Position numbers and translations under genes: made by a program. From assembly GCA_034336665.1 (NCBI GenBank), contig CM067570.1, forward strand, positions 12,445,502 through 12,509,501: a DNA stretch of 64,000 bases, written 5' to 3'. Positions 12,945 through 26,000 of the stretch are shown here, one piece after another; position 1 is the first letter of the stretch, and every line of letters starts with the position of its first letter. The notes under the pieces were generated by a model that saw nothing but the letters and a program-made list of their open reading frames with translations, was not told the origin of the DNA and did no database searches. The DNA is from Luscinia megarhynchos (taxonomy: Eukaryota; Chordata; Aves; Passeriformes; Turdidae).

Positions 12945-13020
12945 TACACTGAGTTTAATGTTATTCTATTGAAATTAATGGAAATCTTACCAACTGTTTC
13001 AATGGCAGCAGAATTAAACC
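12945..13020. repeat. Possible ancient palindromic interspersed repeat
   Basis: The stretch contains CTATTGAAATTAATGGAAAT followed by TTTCAATGGCAGCAGAATTA. This resembles a very old amniote repeat whose signature is 'attgaagtcaatgg ... ttcaatgggagcaggatcaggcc', with complementary halves as in a MITE. Similarity is partial and I cannot name the family. Chance similarity is possible. Confidence 0.35.
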
Positions 13021-16000
13021 AATATTGAGTAGTTCTGAAACTCTCAATTCAGATATATTTCTGTCCTAAGGTTCTAGGGTAAATATTGACATTTTAATGG
13101 CAGTCATTTTATTGGAAACCCCAGAGAACATGATTTTCTATGCCCTCTTTGTCTCCTGACTCAAATATCATTGTAATTACGAAAAATATTGAGATTTTAT
13201 TTGGGTTTGTATCTGACCCTGGTATTGAGAATTAAATGTTTGGAGAATCAAACAGACCACATGGGACTTGGTATCTCAGGTGGCCTCTAATGCATCCTGT
13301 GGGTAAGCCAGGCATATACAACCAGGATATCAGAGTTCAGTCCCTGCTGTTAACAGCACTGGGGAAGTCAACAGAGGTGCTCCTATTTGTCTGGATGGTC
13401 TCATGACTGAGCCCTGCAGGTTTTCTCTTTTAGCAACCATCCTACTGAAAGGTTTTAGTGGAGGAGATTTTTAAGGGAAAAGTTTACTAATCTAGATACC
13501 CCACCCCATTTCCCAAAAATAACAGATGGAACAGAGGCAGGTTTTCTTTCCAGAACGGATGTCAGAGAAGCTGGAGCCCTTGGGCAGTGTGGGTGGGAAG
13601 GTCCCTGTGCCTGGGTCTGTGCTGAGCCTGGAGCAAGACTCATCCCCTGCTGTGTGATCAGTGGTGTCAGCTCTCCAGGGCTGCCAGCTGGATGCAGCAT
13701 CATTCTCCACCATCCTCAGGGCCCAGCCAGTTTTTAACCCAGGCAGGAAGGGTGTGCCTTTCCCAAAGGGTGCCCCTGTCAATTTGTCAGCCTTCAGCTG
13801 GGGATCAGCCACACAGGGAAAAAGTGGAAGTTAGCCAAGTATTGCAAGCCTGGGCAGTGTGGGAAACAGTCACCAAACATAAAAATTATCAGGCACAATT
13901 ACCAGGAAAAATAAGGTGACAGGCCACATCTTTCTTTACAGTTCTTTATAAATTCACTCCTCTCACAACCCTGAAACAGTTTTGAATAAGAACAAGGAAG
14001 GAAACCTCTTACACTTCCAGTTTAGCTTTGTTTACTTGCTTTGTTCTGTTCAGTAATAAACCCTAATGACCTTGGCATGGGATATCCCTGGAGGGATTAA
14101 GGACTAATTTAGATGATGACTTGCTCTTGTCTTGTTCTATTGACATAGAAATGATGAGGATAAAAATCACTGTGTTCATTTCAGAGATGAATTTAAAGTG
14201 TGTCTTTCCCAACAGCTGAGCAATAGATACAGGCTTAGACAGGGGTCTGGAGCTGAACTGTGCATCTCTAATAATTTAACTAAAAGTTTGCTGAAATTCC
14301 TGTCTTTCTTTGAATATCATTACAGGATTTAAAAGTACACTTAGCCAGTCCACATTTTAAACAGACTTTTTTATTACTTACTTAATAATTTACTGCACCA
14401 GCAGAAGGAAGGGAGGATAATAAACTGAAAGTTTTTTAAAATTAAAATACCTTTTATTTTTTACAGTGACAATACACAGACATTTATAATTGTTACTTTT
14501 AAGCTACACTACAAATTTGCAGCTTTTTCAAGAAAACACCAGTATTTTTAAAAGAAGCTGGGAATAATAAATCTTTTGCTTTAGAGATTTCTGAATACCT
14601 TTTGTAAATATTTTAAAGTGTTTTTAGTAGAGGTTATAGATAAGGTAATAATTTTCAGAAGTGAATAATGTATTATTATTATTGTTATTGGTATTATTTA
14701 TTTTTCTATTAAGAAGGTTTTAAGCATTGGCTGGTTTATGAGTGAGTTTCCTCCCCATATAAGACTTTCAATATATTTTGTGCTAACAAGGTTTTAAAGT
14801 TTATAAGTGTTTGTGTTTCTATCCCTCTTTTAATGGCTTTTGGAAATTTAGTGACAGCTTTAGCAGATACAGGCACACATAGAATGTGGGAGCCTACAGT
14901 GCTTGTTAAATGTTATAAATACTCCTCAAACTAAAAGTGCAGCAAGCACTTTACAAACAGTTTTAATTTATGAGTAATTTAAGCTTTTTATAATAAGTAA
15001 AGTATTTGAGTTAAGAATACATTTGACTGTGACTGTGGGAAGTGCTCTATCAACTGTTGACTGCTTGGAGCTCTTGCTTTAGGCATTTTTTTTTGATTTC
15101 AAATTCAATTTTTTCCTGAGCTTAGATACAATTATTTTCCTGCTTTTTCATTAAACCATCTCCTCCCTAAAAATAATTGCCATAAGCTTTTCATGCTTTT
15201 CCTCAACCTTTCTAGAACCTGAAAGCTGAAATATTTCATACTTCAGCTGTAAATGGTTTTGGTCAATCTGTATGTCCTGCCCTTATTTGCTCACATTTTC
15301 TTTTAAAATACTCAGAATAGTGTAAGTAGTAAACACATACACAAGGAAGCAGTTGCACTCATGTTATTATGGCAAAATAAACAGTGACATTTCCTTTGAC
15401 TGCCTGTGATAACACAGAGGAAAAGATTTAGCTTACATAATTTATGTATTCAATTATTTAAATGTGGCTGAAAGCAAGGTATGAGGGCCAAACACCTAAG
15501 CAATGCCATCCAGGTAGAAGAATTAGTAGTCACAGTAAAAACTCCCATATAATAAACTGAATTACAAACATCAGTAGTCCCATTTAAGTAATTTCCAGTA
15601 AAAGATTGATCACAAAATTTCCCTTTTCTTAGTGCTTCTAATGGTAAAATAATTTTAAAAACCACCTTTATCTGGAAGTACTGCACTTCAAGTTTTACTA
15701 GTTAGAGAAGAAATAGCGAGCATTAGAGAAAGCACACCTTAACCTCCTGTCTTCAGTACCAGTTTCTTCATCTGGTACCAGGTGGAGCTGCCAGGGCTGG
15801 TACTTTCAGCACTCATACTTCACAGTGAAGAATCTTCAGCCTCTTCAACTTGCAGAATCAAGTATGGTGAAGTGGTGAAAAACCCCTTGTTTGTCCCTGC
15901 TCTGTGTTCTCACATCAGTCCTGGTGATGTCTGTGGGGTGCAATGTGAGCAGTGTGCTCCTTTGTGACTAATGGCCTGGCACTGAAGTTAAATCACTCAT

Positions 16001-17794
16001 CCTATGGAGTTTTCATTTCTTCTGCACTGTGGTGATAATTATCTAAATAACTAATAAACGAGGTGCTTCTGCTGGTGTGACTGGGCTCAGATTGCTCACT
16101 GTAGTGCAGTGCTGTAAGATTTGTGTTTCCATGACACCCAAGGTGAGCAGTAATAAATGTTATTTGTGTGGGATTCCTGAACAACACCTCCTACAGCCCT
16201 CACCTCACCACTGAGCAGCAATAGCAGACACTGGAGGGACAGGAGCATTGTGAACTGCAAATCGAAGTACTTAGGAGAGGGTGAAGAGAAACGTGTAAGT
16301 TTTGGTGCCTCAGTCTTTAATCACCAGTTACAAAAGAGCATATCAGTCTCCTTTGAAAAGGCACACAGCAGGAAATGAAAGAAAGACTTCAAGGGAACAG
16401 AGAAAAGAAGGCTTATTTTCATGTAGAAAGGGAACTTTTATTATATTCAGATGTGGCAAAGGAAAACCAGGCTGGAGCAGGGATAGAGGTACTAGTTTCA
16501 AGAAACTAGTTGGACGTGGCTTTTATCTCCCTCTAAACAGATTTAAACACCTTATCTTGAGCATCTGCACTGTGGAGCCACCATCTGAGTTTTGTTCTGA
16601 AGCTGTAAGACATGCACTGATCAGACTGACAAATCTAAAGGAGTTTCAGTAAGTTGACAGCAAGTTACTGTCAGGAACACGATTAGAGCAGCTGAGACCT
16701 GGAAGGTGGAAGAACATGATATTTGTGCTAACATCAGTTCAAGCTTTTCATTCTATTTAAAATATATTTTTTATAGTTTTAGTAAGAAGGGAGACTGGAT
16801 GAAGGACAAGTGAGTGACTCAGGCAGAAATTATCCCAAGAGATCACTATGGTCTATTCCCATCTTAAAATCTATCCTAAAACTTTTGAAACTAAACTTCA
16901 TTAGAGGCCATTCCAAAATGTATTGAAGGCTGTGGAATGGATGCCTTTCACTTTGCTGTCATGGTTGCATGAATATTCTGCTAAACAAAACTACCACAAA
17001 GGTATTGGAGCTTTTGGGGAAGTTACTGCCTGAGATTTTGTGAAAGCCACATGGCATATGGAAACAGCATATGGAAACCTGTTAACACTGAAAGGTAAGG
17101 AGAAAAGTGGCAGTGAGTGATGAACTACTTGGAAATGTTTAAAAAGCTGAATCACTGTCATCTGCAGAATTCCTGATGGAGCACATTGAGATTGAGATGA
17201 AGTTGAGAGTTTTCCAAAGCTCTCCATCACCTGAATGATAGCAAAGGGCTAGACACTAACCATATGTCAGCTGCTCATTGCAGAAAGATCTTCTGCCTCC
17301 TGAGAAAAAGAGGGTGTGAAGTCATTAGCACAGCCCAGAAATGTGGGAAGTGAGGGATTGTCACGTAACCACACAAAGAAAACTATCTATAAAGATTATA
17401 TCAGCTAATGAGTTTTTCACGCTGCTGCCTAAAACAGGAGAAAGTTTCTGCATTTTTTATCTCAAATAGAATCAGAGGAGTAGTTGAAAAAACATCTGTA
17501 ACATCAGCAGGGGTGAATTTAGCACCTCTGTGTGGAGAAGATACTTTTAGTCGAGCAATTTATCATGCAATGGCAGATCTGAATCCAATAGTAATTAGAG
17601 CTTAATTGACTTTACTGGCACATTCAATGCTTTGTACCTTCTCTAATTATGGAATATCCTTTGTGTATATGCATTTTCATCAAAGTTGATTTTTGCAAGA
17701 ATATTGTCTGTATCAGAATGGCTTGAGGTCCTATGTTAAAAGTGATGGACTAGTTTAAGAGTCAGCCCTGGCATTGTCACTCACAAGATAATAA
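13021..17794. other. Unique non-coding stretch
   Basis: Mostly AT-rich. A GC-richer patch at about 13500-13830 gives overlapping open frames on both strands (13492-13812 minus, 13692-13919 plus) with no domain I recognise. A short TAT/TTA-rich low-complexity run lies at about 14669-14705. No exon, RNA gene or defined transposon was recognised. Confidence 0.5.
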
Positions 17795-17875
17795 ACAAAC
17801 AATAACCTCTTTCATCTCAGTAAATCCCAAAGCTCTGTACAAAGTAAATAATAATTAAACAGATGAACATTTACT
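17795..17875 (-). mobile_element. Possible MIR-like SINE remnant
   Basis: The plus strand reads TTTCATCTCAGTAAATCCC then AAAGCTCTGTACAAAGTAAA, a degraded form of the antisense amniote SINE tail 'atctcaaagcactttacaaa', followed by an AAACAGATGAAC segment. The match is short and old. Confidence 0.4.
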
Positions 17876-20800
17876 GAAAATATATACATCAAAGAAGATG
17901 CATATCACATTAAAAATATATTTAGCTTCAAAACATCTCCACCACCTAACCATTGCTTATCAGGTTTAACTGCATCCAGGGATGAAAGAGTTGTCTGATT
18001 TCACAGTCCTTGTAATTAATGATTCTCTTCCAATTGCCCTCACATTTGGCAGCCTGTGTTACTACTATCCTGAATGTGTGTCTTTCTAGGATGTTGTGCT
18101 GCACTCCACTTCTCTGTCCATTAGGGAGGCAGTTTGTCTCTTGAGGCTGATGGAATCCAACCAGAACCTTTCCAGTTCCTTCATCAGTTGCTGGATCAAG
18201 ATTACTGTAAATTCCAGCTCGTTTCTCCCCATTTGCTTCATTTGCCTGAGTAGCTGGGGCCAGGCCAGTGCACTTTCTCCTTCAGACTAATGTTTGGTGT
18301 CTGGTTACTTCTAGTTGCAGGTTGGATGGAGCCAAAAAGGCAGATTCTTGCACGAGCCAGTAAAAATGTCAGCCTTCAGCATTGTCTGGAATAAGGAGAA
18401 ACAACTGCTTTTGCATGAGATAATTCATAATCTGCCAACAGACAGGGCAATATGTGGAAAAGGGACTGACTCAGCCAGCTGTGGTGAAAAAAGGGGCTCT
18501 CCCTGTGCATTTTTCAATACCTACCTTTCAATTGTGCATATAGTTTCTAAATTTTTAAAGATGCAAAGATTTTCTCATCACAGTGAAGCATCTGTGAGTG
18601 TCGGTGCTGCAGGGACTGGCAAAATTTGTTATTATTCTGTTGGCTCAAGCTGCTTTGTAGGTTAGTTCAGGAATTCTCACTTCCTGTTTATTTTTCTGTT
18701 GGGTTCCCTCCCCATTTTCTCCATGAAATTACTTTTTCTTGCATGAATAGATGGTCTCTGTTGTTGGGTCTAGCAAAGGGCATGGTAGTGAGGGCAAACC
18801 TTTCTTCAATTGTCAGAGAGTCTCAAAACCTGTCTTCATTGTGCACCTATCTACGTATTCTTTTGTCTAGAAAATGATGTGTAAAACAAGTACTGATCAG
18901 AGATTTGGAATTATATATGAACAGCTGCACTAGCTCCTCCTGGCACCCAGAAAGAATCAATACCTTTAGTTACAGACAGATCTGCCAGAGACAGTAAGGG
19001 CAGTGAAAACACCTATTCTTTCTGCAGGAATGGATTCAATTTCTAAGCAATTGCCAAGAAATCAATTCAGGCAAATCAGAATGCAACTGCTAATTATGCT
19101 TTTTAATTTTGGAAGTGGTGTGAATTTGTGCCAGACAACCAGGGGGCAATTGTTGCAGGTAGAGCCAGGGGAAAATCATTGAAAGTTTCTGAAAGCTCCT
19201 TCTTTCAGCTTAAACTTGGAACAACAAATCAGAGGAGTTTTTAGACACCTTAGATTTCTATATGTATTCTTTTGTCCTGAATAAATTTTTTGCACACCTT
19301 CAAAGGTAGAGTTTTGCAACCTCAGCAAAATTTAGTCCCCTTACTTGCAGATTGCTATTCCTAATAGTAGTAAATAGAACTGAAGTTCACATGATTTTAA
19401 GGTGAAGTCTCAGCTATAACTCAGGCATAATTAAAGGCCCACTTTGGCTGCAGGCTTTCTCCCCACCTACCTGCTCAGCAGGAGATGACAGTCTTCAAGA
19501 GGTGATATTTTAGGAAAAGGGCAAACTGTTCTCAGAGGCAGAAAGAATCATCCCTTATTTCCACCTCTCTGTCCAGGCTTGTCCTTCTAAGCTGCCTGCA
19601 CCAAGCCCAGTTTATTAATGTTCAGCAAATAGTTTTACCAGCACTCACTGTCTGGCTCTTTGCTCACCATGCTGACCTATCCTAAAGCTGTGCTGTTGTG
19701 TTGGCTTCACAGAAACCCCTAGGAGTGAAGTAGCTGTAATTAAAGGTTTTCAGCTACAGGGCTGTCAAATCCTTTTGTGTATCTGTTTTGGCAAGTGCTT
19801 CAAACCCTACAGCAATATTAAATAGACCATCTGTTAGCCTTCATTAGGCTCTCACTCATCAACAGGGCTATTAAATATAACTGAGGCTGCAAAAGGAAAC
19901 CTTGACGTCTTGGCTTTCAATTGGAATAGTGATCAATATTGATAACAAAAGTATTTCACACGAATTTATTATTAATAGAAAGTTAAATACAGCATAAATA
20001 TGGATGTTTTGCCCTACAACACAGCTTTAATACAACTACAACTAATCTGAATGATAGAGTGAAACCCAACCTTATTACTATCACTATCTGCACTGAAGAG
20101 CTCCATGCCAATGGCTCTGTCCTGAAAACATATGAAGAACTGGTCATCATTTTGATGTTTGCTAAATGACAGAGCAGATAGGACCATTTTAAATACAGGG
20201 GATGTTAAAGAAAAGGACCTGCAATTACAAAATATGCAGTAGACTTGGCTTATTCTCTTCTTCTCTATAACTTCATACATATTTAAAGATAAGGTAGAGT
20301 AGCTTCCTCTCTTTCTTTTGTCTACAGTAAAAAAAATCTCCAAAAGCACTCCTTGGAGAAAATGTTTTCTATACCATTTTAAATTTCTCCTTTAGACTCC
20401 TCCCACTTGCTCCATGATTGTAATTAAAAGATAGGAATATTCACAGCTTCCTTTATATTCCAGCTAAGGGATATAGGACAAATCTGAGCATCTTGACCTC
20501 TTGATACAGAATCTGGTTGTGATTGTATGAAATCCTGAAAACAATGTTTTTGAAATTTTCAGATGACTTGTTTGTGATTTTAGATTTTCTCTCTAAAGGA
20601 GAAATAATTAGGGCAAACTCAGGGTGACACACCCAACGTACAATCTAGTTGAGGTTGAAGCACTCTTTAAAAAAAAGTAAAATGATACTCAGGCAGTCTG
20701 AGGAGGTGGCACCAGTATATTTCTATTTCGAGGTTGTTTTCAACCATCCAGTACAGTGCCAGTCATGTGCTGGAATTTTGTATTCACACTAATGTATCGA

Positions 20801-21864
20801 GGTCTAGCAAAAAAATTTTATCTGGAACATCCCTATAACTGAGACAAGTTTTTCCTCTGTGTTGAACTGACCATATTGAAGAAAACCTCAAATATTTGTT
20901 CCACTTTTGCATAATAACTGTGGTAAGTGAGATGTGATTCAGATTTGTTAGTTTACACTGCTGCAGTTTGAGCAGGGACATTTGTCAGAGTTTTAGTACG
21001 AATGGCCAGATGCTCAGCTGAATCCCATACACCACATGTCAGCCTGGCCTACTTTTTTTGTCTGATTTCCTTAATATTTAAAGCAAACAAAATGAACAGA
21101 GTTCTCTTCAACTGCTGCTTTCCCCAATTCTTTCTGAAAGCTCTCCAGGCATAATTTGTATCCTTGTACTTCAGAGATTATTTGGTTTTTATTTTACGGC
21201 AGTTTAACCTTCCATGACTAAAATTTCTGATTTTGTCCCATATGAATCACAAGTCATTAATTAAATACCAAAGTGAGAATTCCTACTACAAAACAAGCAG
21301 GTCTACACTTAGCACCAAAGGAAAGCCAAGGGAAAATCTGGAAGACAAACCTTGGGAGGAGGCCAATAGAAGTCCAAGACTGAATGTCAAGAGCTGCACC
21401 ATTTTTCAGTCAGTGGGTGCTCATGGATGTAATTTGTGTCCTACAATTAGTTGTGATGTTCAACTGACAGGATATTGCCATGGTTTTCGAGGAGTGCATT
21501 GCTCTCACATCTCTGCTGTAGCTTCCACTGCTAGTGGGTCCACAGAGGTAATAACCCTGAATCCTTTGAGTAGAAAGCCCTAAATGGACATTGAAATGAT
21601 GCATTCTCATTGACAGAAATCTCTTCCAAGGAAATGGAGCAGGTTTTGTTGCAGAGACCAGCAGTACATGTGGGAAGACCAGCAAACTAGTCAATAGGGA
21701 GATAAATTCGGTTCAGACAAATTGTGGTGTGTCAGTAACAGAACTGGACATGAAAGTGATAGCTGTGGTTGAGGAGGGGGTAGCATGTAGGGGCAGTGAA
21801 AACTGGTTATGTCCTGCACTATGACTATGTCCCTTGCAAATTACATAAATGCATATTTCTTTCT
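17876..21864. other. Unique non-coding stretch
   Basis: No gene or defined repeat. A 12-bp perfect palindrome, ATCAATATTGAT, lies at 19932-19943. Frames of up to 116 codons (18315-18665 and 21233-21583, plus) have no recognised domain and no flanking splice-site pattern that convinces me. Confidence 0.5.
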
Positions 21865-22012
21865 CTCCCCCTCTGTTTCCCAGTAACTCTACTTCCCTCT
21901 CACTGTATTTCCCCCCATTTCTTGCTCTCTCTCTTTCTCTATTTCTATTTCCCTTTCTCTCTCTCTCTCTGTTTCTTTCTAAATTTCTTTTCCTTTCTAG
22001 CTTTAAAAAAGG
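21865..22012. repeat. Pyrimidine-rich (CT/TTTC) tract
   Basis: About 150 bp almost entirely of C and T on the plus strand, with local (TC)n runs such as CTCTCTCTCTCT near 21958-21970 and TTTCTTTCT blocks. It immediately precedes an A-rich spacer and the GC-rich minisatellite. The chance frames here are Leu/Ser/Phe-rich low complexity. Confidence 0.8.
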
Positions 22013-22042
22013 CAGCAGTAGAAACTTTCAGGCTCCAGGGGA

Positions 22043-22096
22043 GTAAATTAAAAAATTAAAAAAAACTTTTAAACATTTAAATAAAAAAAAAAATAC
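22043..22096. repeat. A/T-rich spacer
   Basis: A-runs broken by TT (AAATTAAAAAATTAAAAAAA and A11 at about 22083-22093) separate the pyrimidine tract from the GC-rich array. The switch from nearly pure A/T to a run of CGCCCC blocks occurs within about 10 bp near 22095-22105. Confidence 0.75.
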
Positions 22097-22099
22097 TCC

Positions 22100-22575
22100 A
22101 CGCCCCTACGGGAGGCCCCGCCCCCAGGAAAAGGCCCCGCCCACAAGAGAGGTCCCGCCCCCGGATGGGGACCACACCCCCAGGACATGATGTCACGCCC
22201 CCAGGAAAAAGGCACCGCCCACAAGAGGGGTCCCGCCCCGGATGAGAACCACGCCCCCAGAGAGGAGGCCCCGCCCCCCCAGGAAAAAGGCACCGCTCAC
22301 AATAGGGGTCCCGCCCTGGATGGGGACCACGCCCCCAGGACATGATGTCACGCCCCCAGGAAAAAAGACACCGCCCACAATAGGGGTCCCGCCCCCGGAT
22401 GGGAACCACGCCCCAGGGCAGAGGCCCCGCCCCCAGGAAAAGGGCACCGCCCACAAGAGAAGCCCCGCCCTGGATGGGGACCACGCCCCCAGGACATGAC
22501 GCCGCGCCGCCGGAGGAGACCACGCCCCCGTGGTAGGAGGCTCCGCCCCCAGGGTGAGGCCCCGCCCCCCGTTTG
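22100..22575. repeat. GC-rich CpG-dense minisatellite, ~77-bp units in a two-unit higher-order pattern
   Basis: Five clear units start with CGCCCCCAGGAAAA-type sequence at 22119, 22196, 22272, 22351 and 22428 (lengths 77, 76, 79, 77 and about 76), followed by about 75 bp of decayed units. Each unit has four sub-blocks of about 18-21 bp, each opening with CGCCC: AGGAAAAAGGCAC, ACAAGAGGGGTCC, CGGATGGGGACCA, then a variable block. Units 1, 3 and 5 end in CAGGACATGATGTCA (GACGCCG in unit 5), whereas units 2 and 4 end in CAGAGAGGAGGCC or CAGGGCAGAGGCC, so the true period is a dimer of about 155 bp. CCGCCC/GGGCGG GC-boxes of the Sp/KLF type recur, and TGATGTCA, one base from the CRE palindrome TGACGTCA, occurs at 22188-22195 and 22343-22350. 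CpG density is far above the surroundings. Frames on either strand reflect the lack of stops in the repeat. Confidence 0.93.
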
Positions 22576-23097
22576 AGGGAGCGATCCTGGCCCTCTCCTC
22601 AGCCCTGGGGCCGCACCCACAATGCTGTGTCCAGATCTGGGCTCCTTAGTGCCAAAGAGACATGGAACTCCTGGAGTGGGTCCAGAACTGGCCACAAGAT
22701 GATGAAGGGACCAGAGCTCCTCGCTTAGAAGGACGGGCTAAGAGAGCTGGGCCTGTTCAGCCTCGAGGAGAAATGACTGAAGGGAATCTCATCAATGTAT
22801 CTGAAGGGAGGCTGTCAGGGGATGGACCAGCCTCTTCTCTGAGGTGCTGGGCAGCAGGACAGGAGGCAATGGGAGGAGGAACTGATGCACAGGAAAGACC
22901 ACCTGGATGTGAGAAAGAACTTCTTTACTGTGCCCAAGAGAGTCTGTGAAGTGTCCCTCACTGGAGATATTCCATAAGTTTCTGGACACAATCCTGTGCC
23001 ATGCTTTGGGACGACTCTACCTGAGCAGGGAGGTTGGACCAAATGACCCACTATGGTTGCTCCCAGCCTTACTTCTGCCATTTTCCTGTGATTTGGT
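22576..23097 (+). mobile_element. CR1 LINE 3' end, sense
   Basis: A 5'-truncated CR1 retroposon. Landmarks in order: GCTGTGTCCAGATCTGGGCT (about 22623), GACATGGAACTCCTGGAGTG (about 22660), AGAGAGCTGGGCCTGTTCAG (about 22740), CTGAAGGGAGGCTGTCAGGG, AACTTCTTTACTGTG (about 22918), GGAGGTTGGACCAAATGACC (about 23030), ending near CCATTTTCCTGTGATTTGG, a decayed form of the CR1 terminal TTCTGTGATTCTGTG octamer repeats. This covers the last ORF2 codons and the 3' UTR. The element is dead. Its 5' edge is hard to fix because the CR1 segment 'ggtgaggccccacct' resembles the last minisatellite unit (GGTGAGGCCCCGCCCC, about 22553). Confidence 0.92.
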
Positions 23098-26000
23098 GAA
23101 AGTTAACTTTATTTTCGGCAAGTTAGTGTCAGGTTCTATTTTCCAGATCACTGAATTACTTTACAGATGCTGATATCTTCACAAGATCAAGAATAAACAG
23201 CAAGACTTGGCAACAATTTAGTTCTGTGTCAGAGTAAAATGATCTTTATCTGCAGTCCAATTCAATGAATCTGCTTTTGGGACACAAGTTTGGCTGTGTG
23301 CCATGCTGACAGCACTTCTTGGCCTGAGGCAGGTAGTTTACCTGTTGGTGCAGTTGTAATTTTATTCTTTTTTTTTCTGTGCGCAACGGCACTCTTGTAA
23401 AGAAATGTCACCCTGTATTTACAGCTGTTTTAAAATTGTTCTTGTCATTTTTTAGATACTTTAGGACAAATATGTGCAGGCAAAAATGCTTTAATTTCAC
23501 TCTTAATTGTTGAGAGAAAAAGAGCAACTGTTTCATTTAGAAGGAAGCCTCTCAAGTTCTAGTAAAAGAGGGGTATCATATATTGGAAGTCAGAAATTTC
23601 GTTTCTGCTGAGACTGTCTGAGTTCTGTATATTTGCTTTGAGAGATTTCAGCACTTCTTAATAACCAAAACCAATCAAACAAAAGAGTGTCTGAATGTAA
23701 TTAAATCAGCCCTAATTGTTTACATAGCATTTACAGTTTTCATGGCCCCAACATATAAACAAGTTCTGGAGCATCTATTTATGCAGCATTGACCTTCACA
23801 CAATATTGTGTGTGGCTTGGCATACTCAGTGAAGGTTGTGAATTTCCCACACTTATCTGCTTCCTGCATTAACGAAATAAAAACTACAGTGGGTAAGACA
23901 CTGAGAGAAATGGCAAACAGCTCATGGGAAGATGTTTAAAGGAGAGGCTATCTGAGAGAAATGCCAGGAGCTGCAATGGTTTCCCTGGCTACAGCCTGTC
24001 AATGAAGTCACAGTAACTGGTTGTACGTTCTTGGTCCACCAGAATTGGAAACCAAGAGCAAATTATTTCTGTGCCTTTTACTTTTCAATGGGACAGACCA
24101 AAACCATGCACTTCACTGTTTCCTGTTGATCAAATGACCTGTGGTGACTCCTCCATCTGTGGCATATTTGCGTGCCTAGTTTGGTTGTGCAGCTACAAAG
24201 TGTGTACAAAACAAACTATCCATGTAAAGAGTTTATAAGCAATGACCTCGTGGAGAGTTTTACAGTCTTGTGTAAGAGCAGTCTCAGGCAGTGATAATAG
24301 CAAGAGTAAGGAGGAGAAGATTCAGATGGGGAGACACAGAAATAGCCTTTTTTAGTGGTATCTTTTAGGCCAAGTAAAGGATAGATATGGACAAATAGAA
24401 GAAATAAAATGAAGAGAAAGATGGCTGATAAATGACACAGAAGGGGAAATTTTTCCAGCATGGAATGTGGCTGATGTAGGATTAGTCTCGGAGAAAATGA
24501 GGAAGTGACTGAAAAAGTGAGAGGGTGAAAGGTGTGTGCAAGGAAACAGGGAAGTAAAGCAAAGGAGATGGAGAGCAGACAGCAGCTGGTTCATCATCAA
24601 GTCCCAAATTAATCCTCTGGAAAACAATGTGCTTATAGAATAGGAGATGGTCCTTCCCTCAGCAGCACATAATGAAGAGGTTTTGAAACACAGCCCGTGG
24701 TTTTAACATGTATCCAGAAGCAGAAGATGCTTCCCAGGATTGCTGCTATTGCTCAAATGACACCTTAGTTTGCATTCCCTGACGTGGATGAAGCTGGGTC
24801 ATCTCTGATTATTTCTCTGACCTAGAGGAATGCTTGAAGTATAATGGAGTGTCTATGAATCATTCTGTAATGCTGTGTACCTTCTATGCATTCCTCCTCT
24901 TCAGAGTATCTTTTGGAGATTTTTGTGGAAATCTTTTGTTTTAGGAGTGGGGTATCAATTTAAAATCTCTAAAATGGAAGGATATCCCCTGGCAATAATT
25001 ACTGTGAAAGTCTGTTGTGCAGATTCGTGTTTTTCACCTGTAATGGGAAAGTTAAAAGTGATGATGGAGTTCTGATTTGGTTCATCTAATCACTGAATTC
25101 CTAACTAACAGATTCTCTTGGGCTTGAAAAACTGGGCCAGAATTATCACAAGAATAGATTACCTCTTGGTATTCTTGAATGGAACAAGGGCATCTTAATA
25201 ATAGCAAAAATGAAAAATAATTAAAAATAGAAGGTCTGATTCTCCCTGCATCAGGATTTTGTTTGCTGTTTTGCTGAAAAGGGCAAGGGTTTGTTTTGTT
25301 TTTTTTAATAAACCAGATCCAACTTATCTGTGGTAGTTTGTGTTATTTAAAAATATTATTGTAAGTAATTTCTAACTCTTAACAAAGACTTAACTTTATT
25401 TTTCTCTCTCTAAGTTTTCCTTTTCTTATTTGCCAGAAGATTCTAACTGAAAAAAATTTGTGATGGCTAAGTAAATAGTTGTCTGAGGCTGTGCTTGTAG
25501 CTAGGGGTGTGTGAATTAAATGACCTCGTCGTTCTCTTGTGTCTTCATTCTGTGATTGTTCTGAGCCTGTGCAATGTTTCTATGACCTTCACTACAGGAT
25601 TAATGGGAGTTATTTCCTCTATTGGTGCAAAGCAATTATGCATGCCATCCTGCTCTGAGATGGTTTAAATGAAAGTTGCCAATAGAAATGTTAACCTTCA
25701 CCTGTCATAATGCTATTATGTTATCTTGGGCTAATGGTGAAAAGAAGTCATGATTTCATTTTATTTAAATTTCAGCTGGGTATTTGACCATAAAATTATT
25801 TCTAAAAGGAAACATAATAAAGACGGTAGATCAAGAGTTCAGCTGTGAAAAAGAAAAGTGTTGTGCTATTGTCTGGAATGTAATTATAGAAAAAGCTTCA
25901 GTGTAAACCAGAACAGATGAGGCTTAGGTACTCAAAAGATTCTATACATGTGAAGGGACTGACTTCATCACTGTCTTTTGAAAATCCCAATATTTGACTA

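Noticed and set aside
22077..22523. 148-codon minus-strand frame rich in Gly/Pro/Trp, and sister frames
   Set aside because: Translation of the 77-bp GC-rich minisatellite; several frames are open at once and no domain is present.
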